The position numbers and the translations under genes are program-made. Source: Spisula solida (taxonomy: Eukaryota > Mollusca > Bivalvia > Venerida > Mactridae). From it: a stretch of 64,000 nucleotides of DNA. Below the pieces are notes generated by a model, which saw only the letters and a program-made list of their open reading frames with translations, was not told the DNA's origin and ran no database searches. Location of the stretch: the NCBI GenBank assembly GCA_947247005.1, contig OX365950.1:10614720-10678719 (forward strand), read 5' to 3'. Shown here in pieces: positions 25,019 through 36,000 of the stretch. Position 1 is the stretch's first letter, and each line of letters opens with the position of its first letter.

Positions 25019-25360
25019 GGGTTGCTAAAAGCAGACAGTGGTTGCATGGCAGTATCAACATAAACTATAGCAGTATTTACATAAAATATAGCAGTATGTA
25101 CATAAAATATGGTTTGTTATAGTACAATGTAAAGAGAAAATGCAGAAATCAAAGAAATATTTTAAAAAACATGAGATCAACTTACAAACCCATGGTAATA
25201 TTATACGTTCAGACAAACCGCCGTTCGCTGAACGGTTGCTAAATACAAAATAAAGAATTGATTGCATGCATATCTGTAATTACATAAAACATTGCTTGTA
25301 AATATAGAGAAAATACAGAGATGAAGCATTTAAAATATTATGAGGTCAATTTACGCCTAA
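25019..25360. repeat. Tandem duplication (~200 bp) with a nested 21 bp triplication
   Basis: Unit 1 (25019-25190) and unit 2 (25231-25360) share GGTTGCTAAA, ATTGCATG/GTTGCATG, TTACATAAAA, AAAGAGAAAATGCAGA versus ATAGAGAAAATACAGA, and ATGAG-TCAA-TTAC. Inside unit 1, a 21 bp element beginning GCAGTAT and ending ACATAAAATATA is repeated three times (25049-25069, 25070-25090, 25091-25111). No coding. Confidence 0.8.
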
Positions 25361-25364
25361 AAAT

Positions 25365-26170
25365 GCTCGAATAAATTCCCATCAATCTAATGTACACTGG
25401 GCAATAAAGGGTTGTAAAGGGAACTGTAGAAAGTATCACACTTTCAGTATCAGCTTCCTAAACACTTATTATGCTATTTGAATACATGCATCTGCCGGAA
25501 TAAAGACGAGCAAGAAATGATGATAAATGGATCAGCAAAAACAAATTATTTCGAGGACTTTCAAGTCCGTCTTTATTTCACATCAACAACGACGAGTTTT
25601 ATAGGTACTCAAAGAACCCTTGAGTGCAGTGAATCCCTACAAAGAATAGAGTTAATTATCTAGGATTAGAAATCGCTTTATAAAGGGTCCTTTGTTGATT
25701 TAACAGCGAATTTTGCATGTCGAAAACACGACGATAAATTAAAGTTAAGCTACTGGGTGAACGAGAGGAGCTTTACGAGACGCTTAATGACATCGGTCAA
25801 ACATGAAACACATTTAAAGACACCATTTCACAGTTTTCTGCAGCTAGTATCATAACGTTGTCATAAAAGATAATAAAATTCAATACAAATTTGTGACGGA
25901 GACAGAATTGAAGAGAATTTATTAAAGCAAACTATCGCCTTAAGGTGACAATTTATGCCCGAGCTTAAGGCTCAGGGCAATTTGGGGTAAATTGAAATCA
26001 GAGGATGATAGAGAAATACTGAAGAACATATGCCGAGGATTTTCGTCTGGTTTTATTTCAAAACCGAAGTTCCTGCTTAGTCAGTTTGAAATATTCTGAA
26101 TTATACCAGGCAAAGTCGCAGCCATGAAACTTGATTAACGTATAGATGACTATGTTTATGTACTTATTTG
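25365..26170. other. Intergenic DNA, no gene recognised
   Basis: Nothing identifiable beyond a short frame (25478-25663) with no resemblance to a known protein. Confidence 0.5.
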
Positions 26171-26172
26171 TT

Positions 26173-26258
26173 GATTAAAGAAGGAGTATAATTATTCATT
26201 TGTTACATTTATACAAGTATAAATGTAACAAATGAATAATTATACTCCTTCTTTAATC
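26173..26258. repeat. Perfect palindrome: 42 bp arms, 2 bp spacer
   Basis: The left arm 26173-26214 starts GATTAAAGAAGGAGTATAAT. The right arm 26217-26258 is its exact reverse complement, ending ATTATACTCCTTCTTTAATC. Only AA separates the arms, and symmetry stops abruptly at both outer ends. Copies with no substitutions imply a very recent origin or an assembly artefact. The loop is too small for an ordinary microRNA precursor. It sits about 1.6 kb upstream of the Gsx TATA box. Confidence 0.97.
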
Positions 26259-26259
26259 G

Positions 26260-27715
26260 TTATATTTGATCATTCGTTTAGTACCATGCTATTCATGCAT
26301 ATAACCGAAATGAATACTAGCCATGTCAAAATTTAAATCAGCAAGTTAAAAGAAACGAAATCTCCAAATATATAAGGAACTGTAGTCCACATATGTCAGG
26401 CGTTATAAAATCACTAGATAGTTTTGCAATGCGAAGTGAATAATAGTTTCTTAGAGAATGGGTTTGTCTTTTATTGCTTTGGTACTGTTCCATAAATAGT
26501 ACGTATCGATGAAAATATTATTCCAAATTTCAACTGCATCGTTTCACCGAAACCCAACCTCAATATCACTTTCATTTTGATGACCATACGTTCTTCTCAT
26601 ACACGTATGTGATTGATTTCGAACAACAATGTATAGTTACGATAACAAAACAAGCGTCCGGACATTTAAAAAATAAGTTTGTGTGCCTCATTAATAACGG
26701 GAAAGTAATTTCATTTATGCAAAATTTTACCTTTTCCAATTACTATCATCATATGGAGTTGTCAGAAAAAGGTTTGTTTGACGATATCATTACATCTGTT
26801 TGCATAAGCACACGTCAAAATATATTCAGATAGTGACTGATAGCCGAAATGTCCCCACAATTTTGTTAAAAAACAGCGAAAGTTAATCAATTTTCCATAC
26901 GACATTTGTTTTCTGGTCTTTGCTCAGGTGTCAACACTACTGATGTCCGCAGCGATCTCAATTTCCGTTCTGTGTGTGAAAGTTTATGCAAATTTTCACA
27001 GTAAATTGAAAATTAATTTAGTGTAATAGTTTATTCATTATGCACAGTGGAAAAAATAAGAGTAGTACAAACAAGCAGCCCGTTGAAAGTTCAAATGATA
27101 AAGGCGGCCTAATGTCGGTTATTTCTTCACGCAGAAATGTATTGAATAATGTGTACACTAATGAGAGGCTGATATTAAAAATATCGCACGCGTCAAACTA
27201 TAATTGTAGGTTAATATGACAGATGAAGTATCGTTCAAAAATGCGCATTTTTTATCACTGTTTAGCATATACTGTGCAATATTAGAAAGAGAATTTTGAT
27301 TTTTATCGCAAATGGCAAATGAAATAATCAGTTAGGCGGTAGATCGTTATCCCTAGTTTGGCATGAAATAGTTATTGGGCATCGTGTGATTTTTATGTCT
27401 TTTTGTAAAATATCTTTGTAACTTCATGGTTCAGAACCGTCATAATCAAGATATTCGCTTCATCGTACAGGAAAATTTTCATTATTTAAGCGTTTATTCG
27501 GTTCACTTGGAACCTAATTGCCGATGAAATACTAATGAGTTAGCCTGACACCTGACTCCGGGATTCCAAAAAAAACTTCTTTACAATTCTTTGTCCATCA
27601 CAGAGATATTTCCGGAGGCGAATTTTATTTACAATTCAAATAATATTTCGCCCGTATTTTTGAATAATTTCTATTAATGACCAGCGGTCAGTTTAAATGA
27701 CGAATTATGATACAA
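26260..27715. other. Upstream region of Gsx, no gene recognised
   Basis: AT-rich DNA that by position should contain proximal control elements of the homeobox gene. I cannot identify individual sites with confidence. A 74-codon frame (26609-26833) is probably chance. Confidence 0.45.
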
Positions 27716-27718
27716 ATC

Positions 27719-27742
27719 GGCACGCGCCGCGCACGCGACATC
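27719..27742. promoter_or_regulatory. CpG-rich patch upstream of Gsx TATA box
   Basis: CGGCACGCGCCGCGCACGCG is a sharp GC- and CpG-rich island in AT-rich DNA, about 65-90 bp upstream of TATAAAAG. The placement suits a proximal promoter element. The binding factor is unknown. Confidence 0.45.
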
Positions 27743-27806
27743 CTCTACACATTTCGACGTATTTCGACAAAATAGTGTAAACTCGGTTAAGTACTGATAT
27801 CAACAG

Positions 27807-27814
27807 TATAAAAG
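27807..27814 (+). promoter_or_regulatory. TATA box, candidate Gsx core promoter
   Basis: TATAAAAG is a consensus TATA box. A start site about 25-32 bp downstream would fall near 27835-27845 and give a 5' leader of about 500 nt before the ATG at 28337, with no intron required. Other TATA-like strings are common in this AT-rich DNA, so only the strong consensus, the nearby CpG-rich patch and the distance support it. Confidence 0.5.
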
Positions 27815-28336
27815 CCATGAGATCAATGAAACGCTGGATACTGTACAGACAGAGCGTGAATTCAATTGAGGATCAAGAAGCCATCAACATCTTGACGCGT
27901 TTAATGATTATACTTGATCCAATGCCAGTCCCATATTTAACATATCATAGAACGCTTAATGTTCACTGAAGCGGTAACTTTAGATGAGACGAAACAAGAT
28001 TTATTACTATGAAGCGACGAAGTATTGGGGAGGAGCCTGGTAAAATATGACAATGAAAATGGGAATTCGTCACGGCCCCTATTTATTGTATCGATCCTTG
28101 AGGGCTCCACCCCACTGGCTGATTTTATTCCAATACCCGCATACAGCTATTTTTCAATTAACATTCTGCATCACTTAAAATCATTTCATTTATTAATGTA
28201 GAAGTTGTGCCACTCAAATTTATTTCAAATTCTGAAGACTTTACAGACTCATCAGAGAGTGCTTATCTAATAATTTCCGAAGGAAAACTCTTGCTTTTAT
28301 TTTATACGAGTGTTAGACTTATAAAGATCTACGAAT

Positions 28337-28829
28337 ATGTCAAGGTCCTTTTATGTGGACTCACTAATAGTGAAGGACTCTTCGGTATTTACACAGGATG
28401 CTGTTAAAAGTAAAGCATCGCCGCCCGGTACTTTGCATGCCAGGAAAGCTTCAACACTTTCACCACCACGAATTACGACGCCAACAAGTCTTCACGCATT
28501 TCATCCATTTCCGTGTTATCCACGGCATCAAGGTGATGTTATGAACTTCTGCTGTCCTCTGTGTATTCCACCGCCTAGTCAACTGTTTCAGGATCGTGCT
28601 GTGAAGCAGATACTTCCAGTTACAAGTGTGCCTATAAGTTTCTCAACAACAGTATCTACATCAGACTTACAACAAATTAGAAGTTTACAGTCGATGAAGC
28701 GATGCAAGATTGACAATCAGCAGATTAAGGAAGCGAGTGTCTTACCTTCCACAGACATCCACAGAACTTCACCCACAGAACGAGACATCAGCATGGTGGA
28801 ACAACGCAGAATCAGATATGGTGGCATAG
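28337..28829 (+). CDS. Gsx: Gsx ParaHox homeobox protein, exon 1
   Basis: This exon encodes residues 1-164 and the first base of codon 165. The start was chosen because MSRSFYVDSLIVKDS is the conserved N-terminus of Gsx proteins (vertebrate GSX begins MPRSFLVDSL-, from memory), a SNAG-like repressor motif. The A at -3 is compatible with initiation. A second Gsx-like patch, NFCCPLCIPPPSQLF, lies near residues 69-83. The rest is low-complexity linker rich in Ser, Thr, Pro and Gln, as usual in this family. The exon ends ATAG|GTTGGT. This donor is phase 1 and joins exon 2 in frame; in-frame TAG at 28835-28837 closes the unspliced reading. An alternative phase-1 donor at 28821 (ATG|GTGGCA) would shorten the protein by three residues but is a poorer match. 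The product is a nuclear transcription factor patterning anterior neuroectoderm in other animals. Confidence 0.93.
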
Positions 28830-31007
28830 GTTGGTAGCTTAACTTCTTCTGCTATATTAAAAAATATATAGACACATTAATGAAACCTGGAGCTATGCTT
28901 TTACATTTACACCAGGTCGAATATTTTCAAATCAAAAAATTGTCTTGTCACATCTGTATTTATTGTGTTCGCATGTTATAAAATGATGTGCATAACTATT
29001 TTTAAAGAATGTTAAACAAAGGTATTGAGATGTTTGTTCTTAGTATGTACATTTTCTTAAAACATTACTTCTATAATACATAATACTTTCGATGGTCACA
29101 AACATTACCTACAGTTTTTCACGTTCGAATCTAAATTTACTTACAGTTGTCCACTAAGTTATCGCCACATTCGCTTACCACATGAGCGATTCTGATTCGA
29201 TTACTGGGTTGACAGGTTATGTTCTTTCGTGACATTGGCAAAGGGCATGTTCTTCACGATATGGAGAATTGCTAACTGATTATACTTGTAGATATTATTA
29301 CTCATGGAAAACGGGTTACCACAACTAGTCTACGTACAATTGTTGAAAAGCAGTGTTAAACACTATTAATCCAACTGTAGTGTATTTAATTTAACATGTT
29401 AGGTAATTTTCCTATTGTGACCACCGTCAAAAAAGATTGAGACTTAAACTTTTTGTATTATTATTTATTTATATATGTAGTATTTTCATTGTACTTAAAA
29501 TTCTTGTTTATATTTATTTTTTACTGATTAGGATATAACTTAAAAGTTAGAACGCGTTTTGAAGTATATTAATTTTTGAAGTTTGTTATTATTTTCTGTA
29601 ATGACGTTATATCATGTTTAATTATAGAAATCAACTTACCTTTTCATTCAAGTTCCACTATGAATGTGTTAGAGTCTGATATTAATTAATTATGTTGTGT
29701 CCCGTACGCATTTCATAGATTTTATATTGATATGATAAACATGCATTAAAAACAGCATGCATAGGATTTTTTCGAAATAATATTCTGAGATAAAACATCA
29801 GCTTCTTATTTTAAAGACATATATCATAACACTAAAAGTCTGTTTGAGGCAAATACCTCCATTTACAAGCTATTTCAAAATTATAAATTAAGATTTAGTA
29901 TTCGTTAAACGCAATTATAAGGTTGTTTATCAATAACAATATCAGCGTTTTTAGACCATTTACCTTTATAAGTTTTAATAATTTAATCAGTTGTCAATTA
30001 TTTTCATTATTCTGACAGAGCTTCGCTCCACTTAGCCGATATGATTATCCTAAATATGCATATTAATTTAATCAATTTCATTTAAAATCATTCTCATTTT
30101 CAACGTGTCGGATAGTGTATATTTTGAAGATATTTAGCATATCAACAATTGGTATTAATTTAATAACCTATTGTTATTTTCCTTTATTCTGTCAGGTGTT
30201 AAATTTCTAATAATGAGTTTGTTCAAGTATTTTAATACGTTAAGTACATAAAGCAGTGGTCATTTACATGTTCTGAATTGTTGTAAAGTTTTACTCGACA
30301 TGATAGCAAATATAAGGTTTATTCCGCGTTTACTCTCAAATAATCGCAATAATATATATGCAAAATTGATATCATTTTCAAACTAATTAGCTTTGTTGTT
30401 CAGTTTGCAGATTTATTTTATTTTTTGTTGGAAACTTTTAATATCATCTACGATCTAATTGAAAAAAGCAACGTTGCATTGTCAAAGAATCAGTACATAT
30501 AAAGAAGAACCTTTCATTAATGATTATAAGCTTAGTTATTTGATTTTATTTAGAACACGTACCCAGACTATCTTATATAAAAAAACTATTTTAATAACGC
30601 CAATATGTTTATTGTTATAACTATAAATTATCATAATACTTTTAGAGGAATAAAGTTTAATTTTCATATTCAGTGGAACACAACAAATTTAAAAAGAGAT
30701 TGACGATTACCTATTATCCGTTATGTTTTTCATTATTTATGCCACATGTTAACACGTTTTCAGTGAGACATATTAGAGAGGTGACTTAACACGTTTTCCG
30801 GGTACCCATTATCAACACGCTCTATTTTCTTCTTTCGCGAGTAAATGGCAATCACCTCATGTTGAGAACAAGATCTGCTCAACTCCGGTATTTAACACAA
30901 AATCTGCATGGTCACATGAAAAGCGTTATATTTACTGTGCAAGTTGATTATTTTAATAATTATATATAATAATATACTAAACAAAACATCATTTTGCTTT
31001 ATTTCAG
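28830..31007 (+). other. Gsx: Gsx intron 1 (2178 bp)
   Basis: The GT donor at 28830-28831 and AG acceptor at 31006-31007 follow TTTGCTTTATTTCAG, a good polypyrimidine acceptor. The intron is phase 1 and lies nine codons before the homeodomain, fitting the usual single intron upstream of the homeobox in Gsx genes (family knowledge). The intron is very AT-rich, with no coding sequence or recognisable mobile element. It may carry enhancers, but none can be named from sequence. Confidence 0.88.
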
Positions 31008-31423
31008 GAGTCACAAGTTCAACGGAAGAAAGCAGCAAGAGAATCAGAACAGCATTTACAAGTTCACAACTTCTTGAACTTGAGAGGGAATTTTTGTCAA
31101 ACATGTACTTATCCAGACTTCGTCGGATTGAAATAGCGACATACCTGAACTTATCGGAGAAACAAGTGAAAATCTGGTTCCAAAACAGAAGAGTGAAATA
31201 TAAGAAAGACAGCAGTGAAGAAAGTGTTGACAAATGTCGTTGCCTCCGGACATGTAACTCAAAAGGACATCTGAAACGTAAATCATCCGACACAAGTGGG
31301 AATCATCATTCGGAAGTAGACAGTATCGCTAGCACTGATGATGATCAGTATCTTGATGTACTCTCTGAGTGTGATAAACATACCGATGATGAATGTGAAC
31401 AAGACAAACATACGACTCATTAA
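31008..31423 (+). CDS. Gsx: Gsx ParaHox homeobox protein, exon 2 with homeodomain
   Basis: This exon completes codon 165 (Gly) and encodes residues 166-302, ending TAA at 31421-31423. The homeodomain occupies residues 174-233. It carries the Gsx signature strings [35 protein letters not shown] and [13 protein letters not shown]. Helix-3 residues W48, F49, Q50, N51 and R53 are all present, so DNA binding to TAAT-type sites is expected. Homeodomain position 56 is Tyr (KYKK), where I recall His in vertebrate GSX. The C-terminal tail (234-302) has a Cys patch (CRCLRTC) and is then acidic and Ser-rich, without a known domain. The spliced coding length is 909 nt (303 codons including stop), with no frameshift or stop. 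The overlapping - strand frame at 30892-31293 is a shadow. Confidence 0.97.
31034..31213 (+). other. Gsx: Homeobox (60 codons) of Gsx
   Basis: This is the exact homeodomain-coding stretch, 60 codons with no indel and no intron. S1-K2-R3 at the N-terminal arm, F20, L16, W48-F49 and N51 are the fold and contact positions. Relation to Gsx rather than Hox2/3, Xlox or Cdx rests on [22 protein letters not shown] and RRVK at 52-55. Confidence 0.95.
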
Positions 31424-32525
31424 TTGATTGATTAATCGATTGATATGTCGGTAATTTTATTTTTTTGTCATAGTTATCACATTGCTGCGACTCAGGCCGG
31501 AATCTTCATTAGTCATTTCTTATTTATTGTAATACATGTACTTATGCTATTTGAAAAATGCCTTTTCAAGACAATTTGTAAACATACATCCTAGTAGTGT
31601 TACCATACATTATAAGCCCTTGTTATTTGACATTGTACAGCTGACAGAATGAAGTAAAAAATAGTTTATAAAATTAATACGAATTGTGCATATGTCAAAT
31701 TCCTTCAAAATATATACCATTGAACCATTGAAATATTAGCACAAACTATTTGTATTACAGTTGGTACACTCATGAAATAACGACCACTTTAACATTACAT
31801 TTTTCATATCCATTGTTATTATTTTACTCACAAAGTATATTCAACCTCATTTCAAGACGAAGACTAATCCAGTGCATTGGTTATGCGGTCTTAATGTAAT
31901 AACATGTTCGACATGACACTGATGTAAATGATGTTGATTCAAACGAGAGGGGTGAATGAAAATCAAATAAATAGTACAAACATGAAAATACAATTCATTG
32001 GTTGTACAAGTGTTTCGAGTAGTTCTTATATTCTTATATAAATTTCTCTACATAATACCCATAACTGCCAAACACATGCTGTCTACAATAACGACTTTTA
32101 ATAGGAAATCATGTTTTAAATATTTTTCTTAAATGTTTATTCTGAATTTTGCACAACCGGCTACGTAAGTTAAAACGTTGTTTCTAACTTATTTACATGT
32201 ACAATATGCAAGTTTTTCTATATTTTGACGGTTTTATACAATATAAGTCAGCATCAATATTGATTTCCTTTTTCATACTAGTTCTAATAAAGTAGCCGAG
32301 GTGATATGATTGATTATTTCATAATTACAGTAGTAACATGCTTGTATGATGTATTTTTTTAAATATGTTCATTTTAAATTGACAACTGTGTTTTTTATAC
32401 AAGTAAACACAAAATAATGTATTTTCGCGGTTTCAACATCGAACTTAAACATATACTATGCAATATAAGGCAATATTTTATTGTATATATGTCTATAAAA
32501 TTGTTATTTAATTTCTGTAAATAAA
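31424..32525 (+). terminator. Gsx 3' UTR region with candidate poly(A) signals
   Basis: AATAAA hexamers follow the stop codon at 31966-31971 (about 540 nt after TAA) and at 32520-32525 (about 1.1 kb after). The second is followed within 30 nt by a T-rich stretch (CTGTTTTTATTATTTTTAATG), typical of a downstream element. Which is used cannot be told without transcripts. Confidence 0.45.
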
Positions 32526-32529
32526 ACTA

Positions 32530-32965
32530 ATATTAAGAAACATCTGTTTTTATTATTTTTAATGTATCTTACATGTACATGCCATATTGTCGATAGGATG
32601 ACTTCAATAATTGCAAGTTATTAATAATATGATACCATGAGCCCGGGTTAATAGATAGAAATAACAAACATCCACCACAACCTTTGATATTTGGCGAGAA
32701 CGTTATTTTAGTAACGGAGTTATTACAAAAAATAACAGGGAACCAAAGTGTTTAAAAAGTAAGTCGACGATATCAGTTACACACCATAAAACAAACTTAA
32801 ATAAAATCATTCTCGATGATGTATGTTCGCTTCCAAAAGTTTGCTTTAGAGAACTGCAAAACTTCGCCGTTATGTTAATAGTGCAGTACAGTCTCAAACA
32901 ATGAAAGAAAACCTATCATAAGATTGCTTCAATGTCAAAGGCGACAATATATGTGTTAATGCCAA
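32530..32965. other. Intergenic DNA downstream of Gsx
   Basis: No gene or repeat identified. Confidence 0.5.
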
Positions 32966-32970
32966 CTAGA

Positions 32971-33058
32971 TTCGAAACAACAATCATATTTGATTTTCTC
33001 TATACACCATCAAACATACGAAACAACAATGATATTTGCTCTACACACCGCCATATAT
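32971..33058. repeat. Short tandem duplication, ~44 bp unit
   Basis: ACGAAACAACAAT-ATATTTG and CTCTA-ACACC-CCAT/ATCA occur in two adjacent units (32971-33016 and 33017-33058). The second has lost a few bases (TGATTTTC). Confidence 0.75.
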
Positions 33059-33059
33059 A

Positions 33060-36000
33060 GTCATAGCTAATTTGTAAATTTGATTGTGTTTCTGCAGCAT
33101 ATACCTCACAAATTTTCTTGATCAAGCTAGGTTATTTAACATGGCGTGTTACAACTTATATTGGTCTACAATTTATTTCCGGACCTGTATTCACAAAACA
33201 TCTACGGTCTTGTTTGTTTAAGAAAATACAATAACCTGAGTATATTATTGAAAACTTCTCCTCGATTTTAACGAAAACAGTGTTGATAAGACGCATATTT
33301 TCTCTATCACTTTGAATGCAAAATTGTCTAACATGAAATTTGAGATGTATTTCACATCAAAGTTATTAATATAGAGATAAGGTGTCACTGTTACTGTTAT
33401 TCAAATACGGGCCCAAATGGTTAATCTGGTCGATGATGGGAGAAATAAAACAAATTGCCATATTTTATGCTAAGCGTCAAGCCATAGAAATCTTGGTTGA
33501 AATTTATTTCAACATTGGTGTATGACATGACTACCGCACCAATGTGATAGCTTCGATTACAATAGGTTTTGACAATGTATGATTTTCAGATACGTATATA
33601 TACATGTGATAATACAATGTACTTCAGATATGTACGAGTACAATCGTAGGCTCAATCAGTCCTTGTCACATTTTCTCATTCTGACGCTACAGCCAAACAT
33701 TTTAATTGTACATTGAAATACCGCTAATAAGACCACAAATAATGTGACTTGAGCACTTGAGAATTGCATATATAGTTATTGATGTGAACTTATCAGCGGA
33801 ACTTTATTGAATAAAAGGACAAACTAAGTTCAAATGTCATGTCAATTAAAATATTCATAACGTAAAATCGCAAAACGCTATATTAGGCTGTTTTATCTGA
33901 AGACGGTGAAAGCATGGGCCTCATCAATCGTCACTTGCCTTAAAAGAAAACAAAACACATTTTGAAAGAAGCATTGCAATAATAAGAATGCGCAACGGAC
34001 AGGAAATTAAGGAATCAACCAAGTACAATAATACATCACAGTTCTATTAAATATCTTGATTTATGTCCATATTGCCTTCAATCGCAATTAATCTTGTATT
34101 TTATTTTGATAATCTGAAACGTGATACGCGACGTCCGAACTGGCTTCAATGACAGTTATAGTCGGAACTAGTCAATAAAACATAATTACACACGTGGACA
34201 TTGCAAAAGGTCGCGAGGTCTTTAGAAATCATATTATGTCAAGCTTTGTGTTTGGTGAAACACTGATTTTGATTTATGAATTATGACTGTTTGGTGTATC
34301 CTTTGTAATTATAGCATACAAGGCACTTGTCGTCAATCGGGCGGGGTGAAAGTTCAATGACATTCGGCTTAATTTTCAAATCGAAGTTGGTATTTTTAAT
34401 ACGATGACCACGGGAAGTCGATTTTTCAGCTGTTTAATCGAGGATTTAACCCCATGTCTTTTTTCACACTTCTCAGCATCTATCGTTGCATTTGCGCTTA
34501 ATTCGGTACACTGGCCGCTTGAAATTGTCGGAATAACAATCGACCGACTATTTTTTTCTTAAATACATATTTACAAAACAATTAAGGGTCTTTGACACGC
34601 ACCAGGGACTGTAAATTTAATCGCGGCCCTTAATCGATCTGACAGAAAATGTGATTTTTAGATCGCATTATTTGCTAGATGGTTAAGCTGATTTTTCAAT
34701 TATGTGGTTCGGCGACCATGCATGTATAACGTTTAATTCTAATTACATTTATTAATAAGGAAATGCATTTGGGGAAATTTAAGTTAGTTTGTGAGAAAAA
34801 CATGCTTGTTTAGTTTGTTGAAGGTTTACGCCGTTTTTTAAATCACTAATTTCAAGATAGCAACGGATTTCCCTTGACATAACGTTTCTGTATTAACAAC
34901 CAGTACATTTGTAGGGCGCTATGTGGTCTAGAGGTTGGTTGCACGCTTTGGATTCCGGAGATCCTATCTGCGTAGTTGCCTAATCTATCCGAGCAAGAGA
35001 TACCAAATGCTTTATTTTACTCAGGTGTATGATTAGGTATTTGGCTGCCAGTTCACGACTGGCAAAAGATGCATTAAATTGGTTTAAATTGGATATTTTC
35101 AGCTGTTGTTTCAGTTGTTTGTGGCAGGCGATGGTCCTGACTAGCCTGTCCAGAATTAAATTTCCATCAATGACTGGCTCTTACACATCCACATCTTACT
35201 GCTAATTTACAGGAGGATGACGTAATGTTTAAGGCTTATATCACAGAATGAGTTTAACCAACCCGTCACAAATATGGAATCAAGGTAGTCCGGGTGATAA
35301 TTTACAGTTTACAGTTCAAACCTTTTATTCAAATCTTCAGTTTGATCTTCTGTCTTAGCATGTAATTCCATTCGGTCCGTTGAAACGATATTGCTTGAAG
35401 ATCAGCGTGTACATATGCTTCCTCGACTAGCATAATGTTGCAATTTGGAAATGCTATTTTTGGGGCATTCCTGATCTGCTGTTTCTGTTGAGTTCGCCGA
35501 GTTGTTATAATCTTTTCCATGGTTTGAATGAAACCAAATATATAATTGCTATTTCGCAAACGACATGTACTGAAAATAAAACTAACTGGACCACATATAA
35601 TGGACATGATCGTAACTAAAGTCAGAGAAAATTTGAATCCATCCACTTCAAGAATTGAATCTGGATTCGAACTGAACTCTACCAACTACTGCATAATTTT
35701 AGATAGATGTAAATGATTTCAGACGACTGCCATTGTCAAATCTTTTGTATTCACATCATAGTGACAGTAAATAATACATGGGACACGCTATTTTCTAAAA
35801 AAGAAAATCATAATGCCAAATAACACCCTGAACAAAGTTAATGACATGTTCCCCGCGGGGAGCTTATGTCTGCATGCGCTAGATCATGTACATGGCATAT
35901 ATAACGACTTTATCATATCACTTGTCATGCAATGTACAATAATAAAGAATCGTGTCAAGTTTCTGCCCTATTGAGATAAAAATGTTTAGAGGCGCATGCA

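Noticed and set aside
26173..26258. Palindrome as a microRNA precursor
   Set aside because: The 2 nt loop and complete absence of mismatches are unlike animal pre-miRNAs.
30892..31293. 133-codon frame on the - strand across the homeobox exon
   Set aside because: It is antisense to the certain Gsx exon 2 and has no resemblance to any protein.
34370..34740. Cluster of homeodomain-like sites as a Gsx enhancer
   Set aside because: TAAT/TTAATCG strings are expected by chance in such AT-rich DNA; without conservation data it cannot be supported.
35329..35685. 118-codon frame (-), considered as an exon
   Set aside because: No known domain, and no convincing acceptor/donor pair could be tied to another exon.
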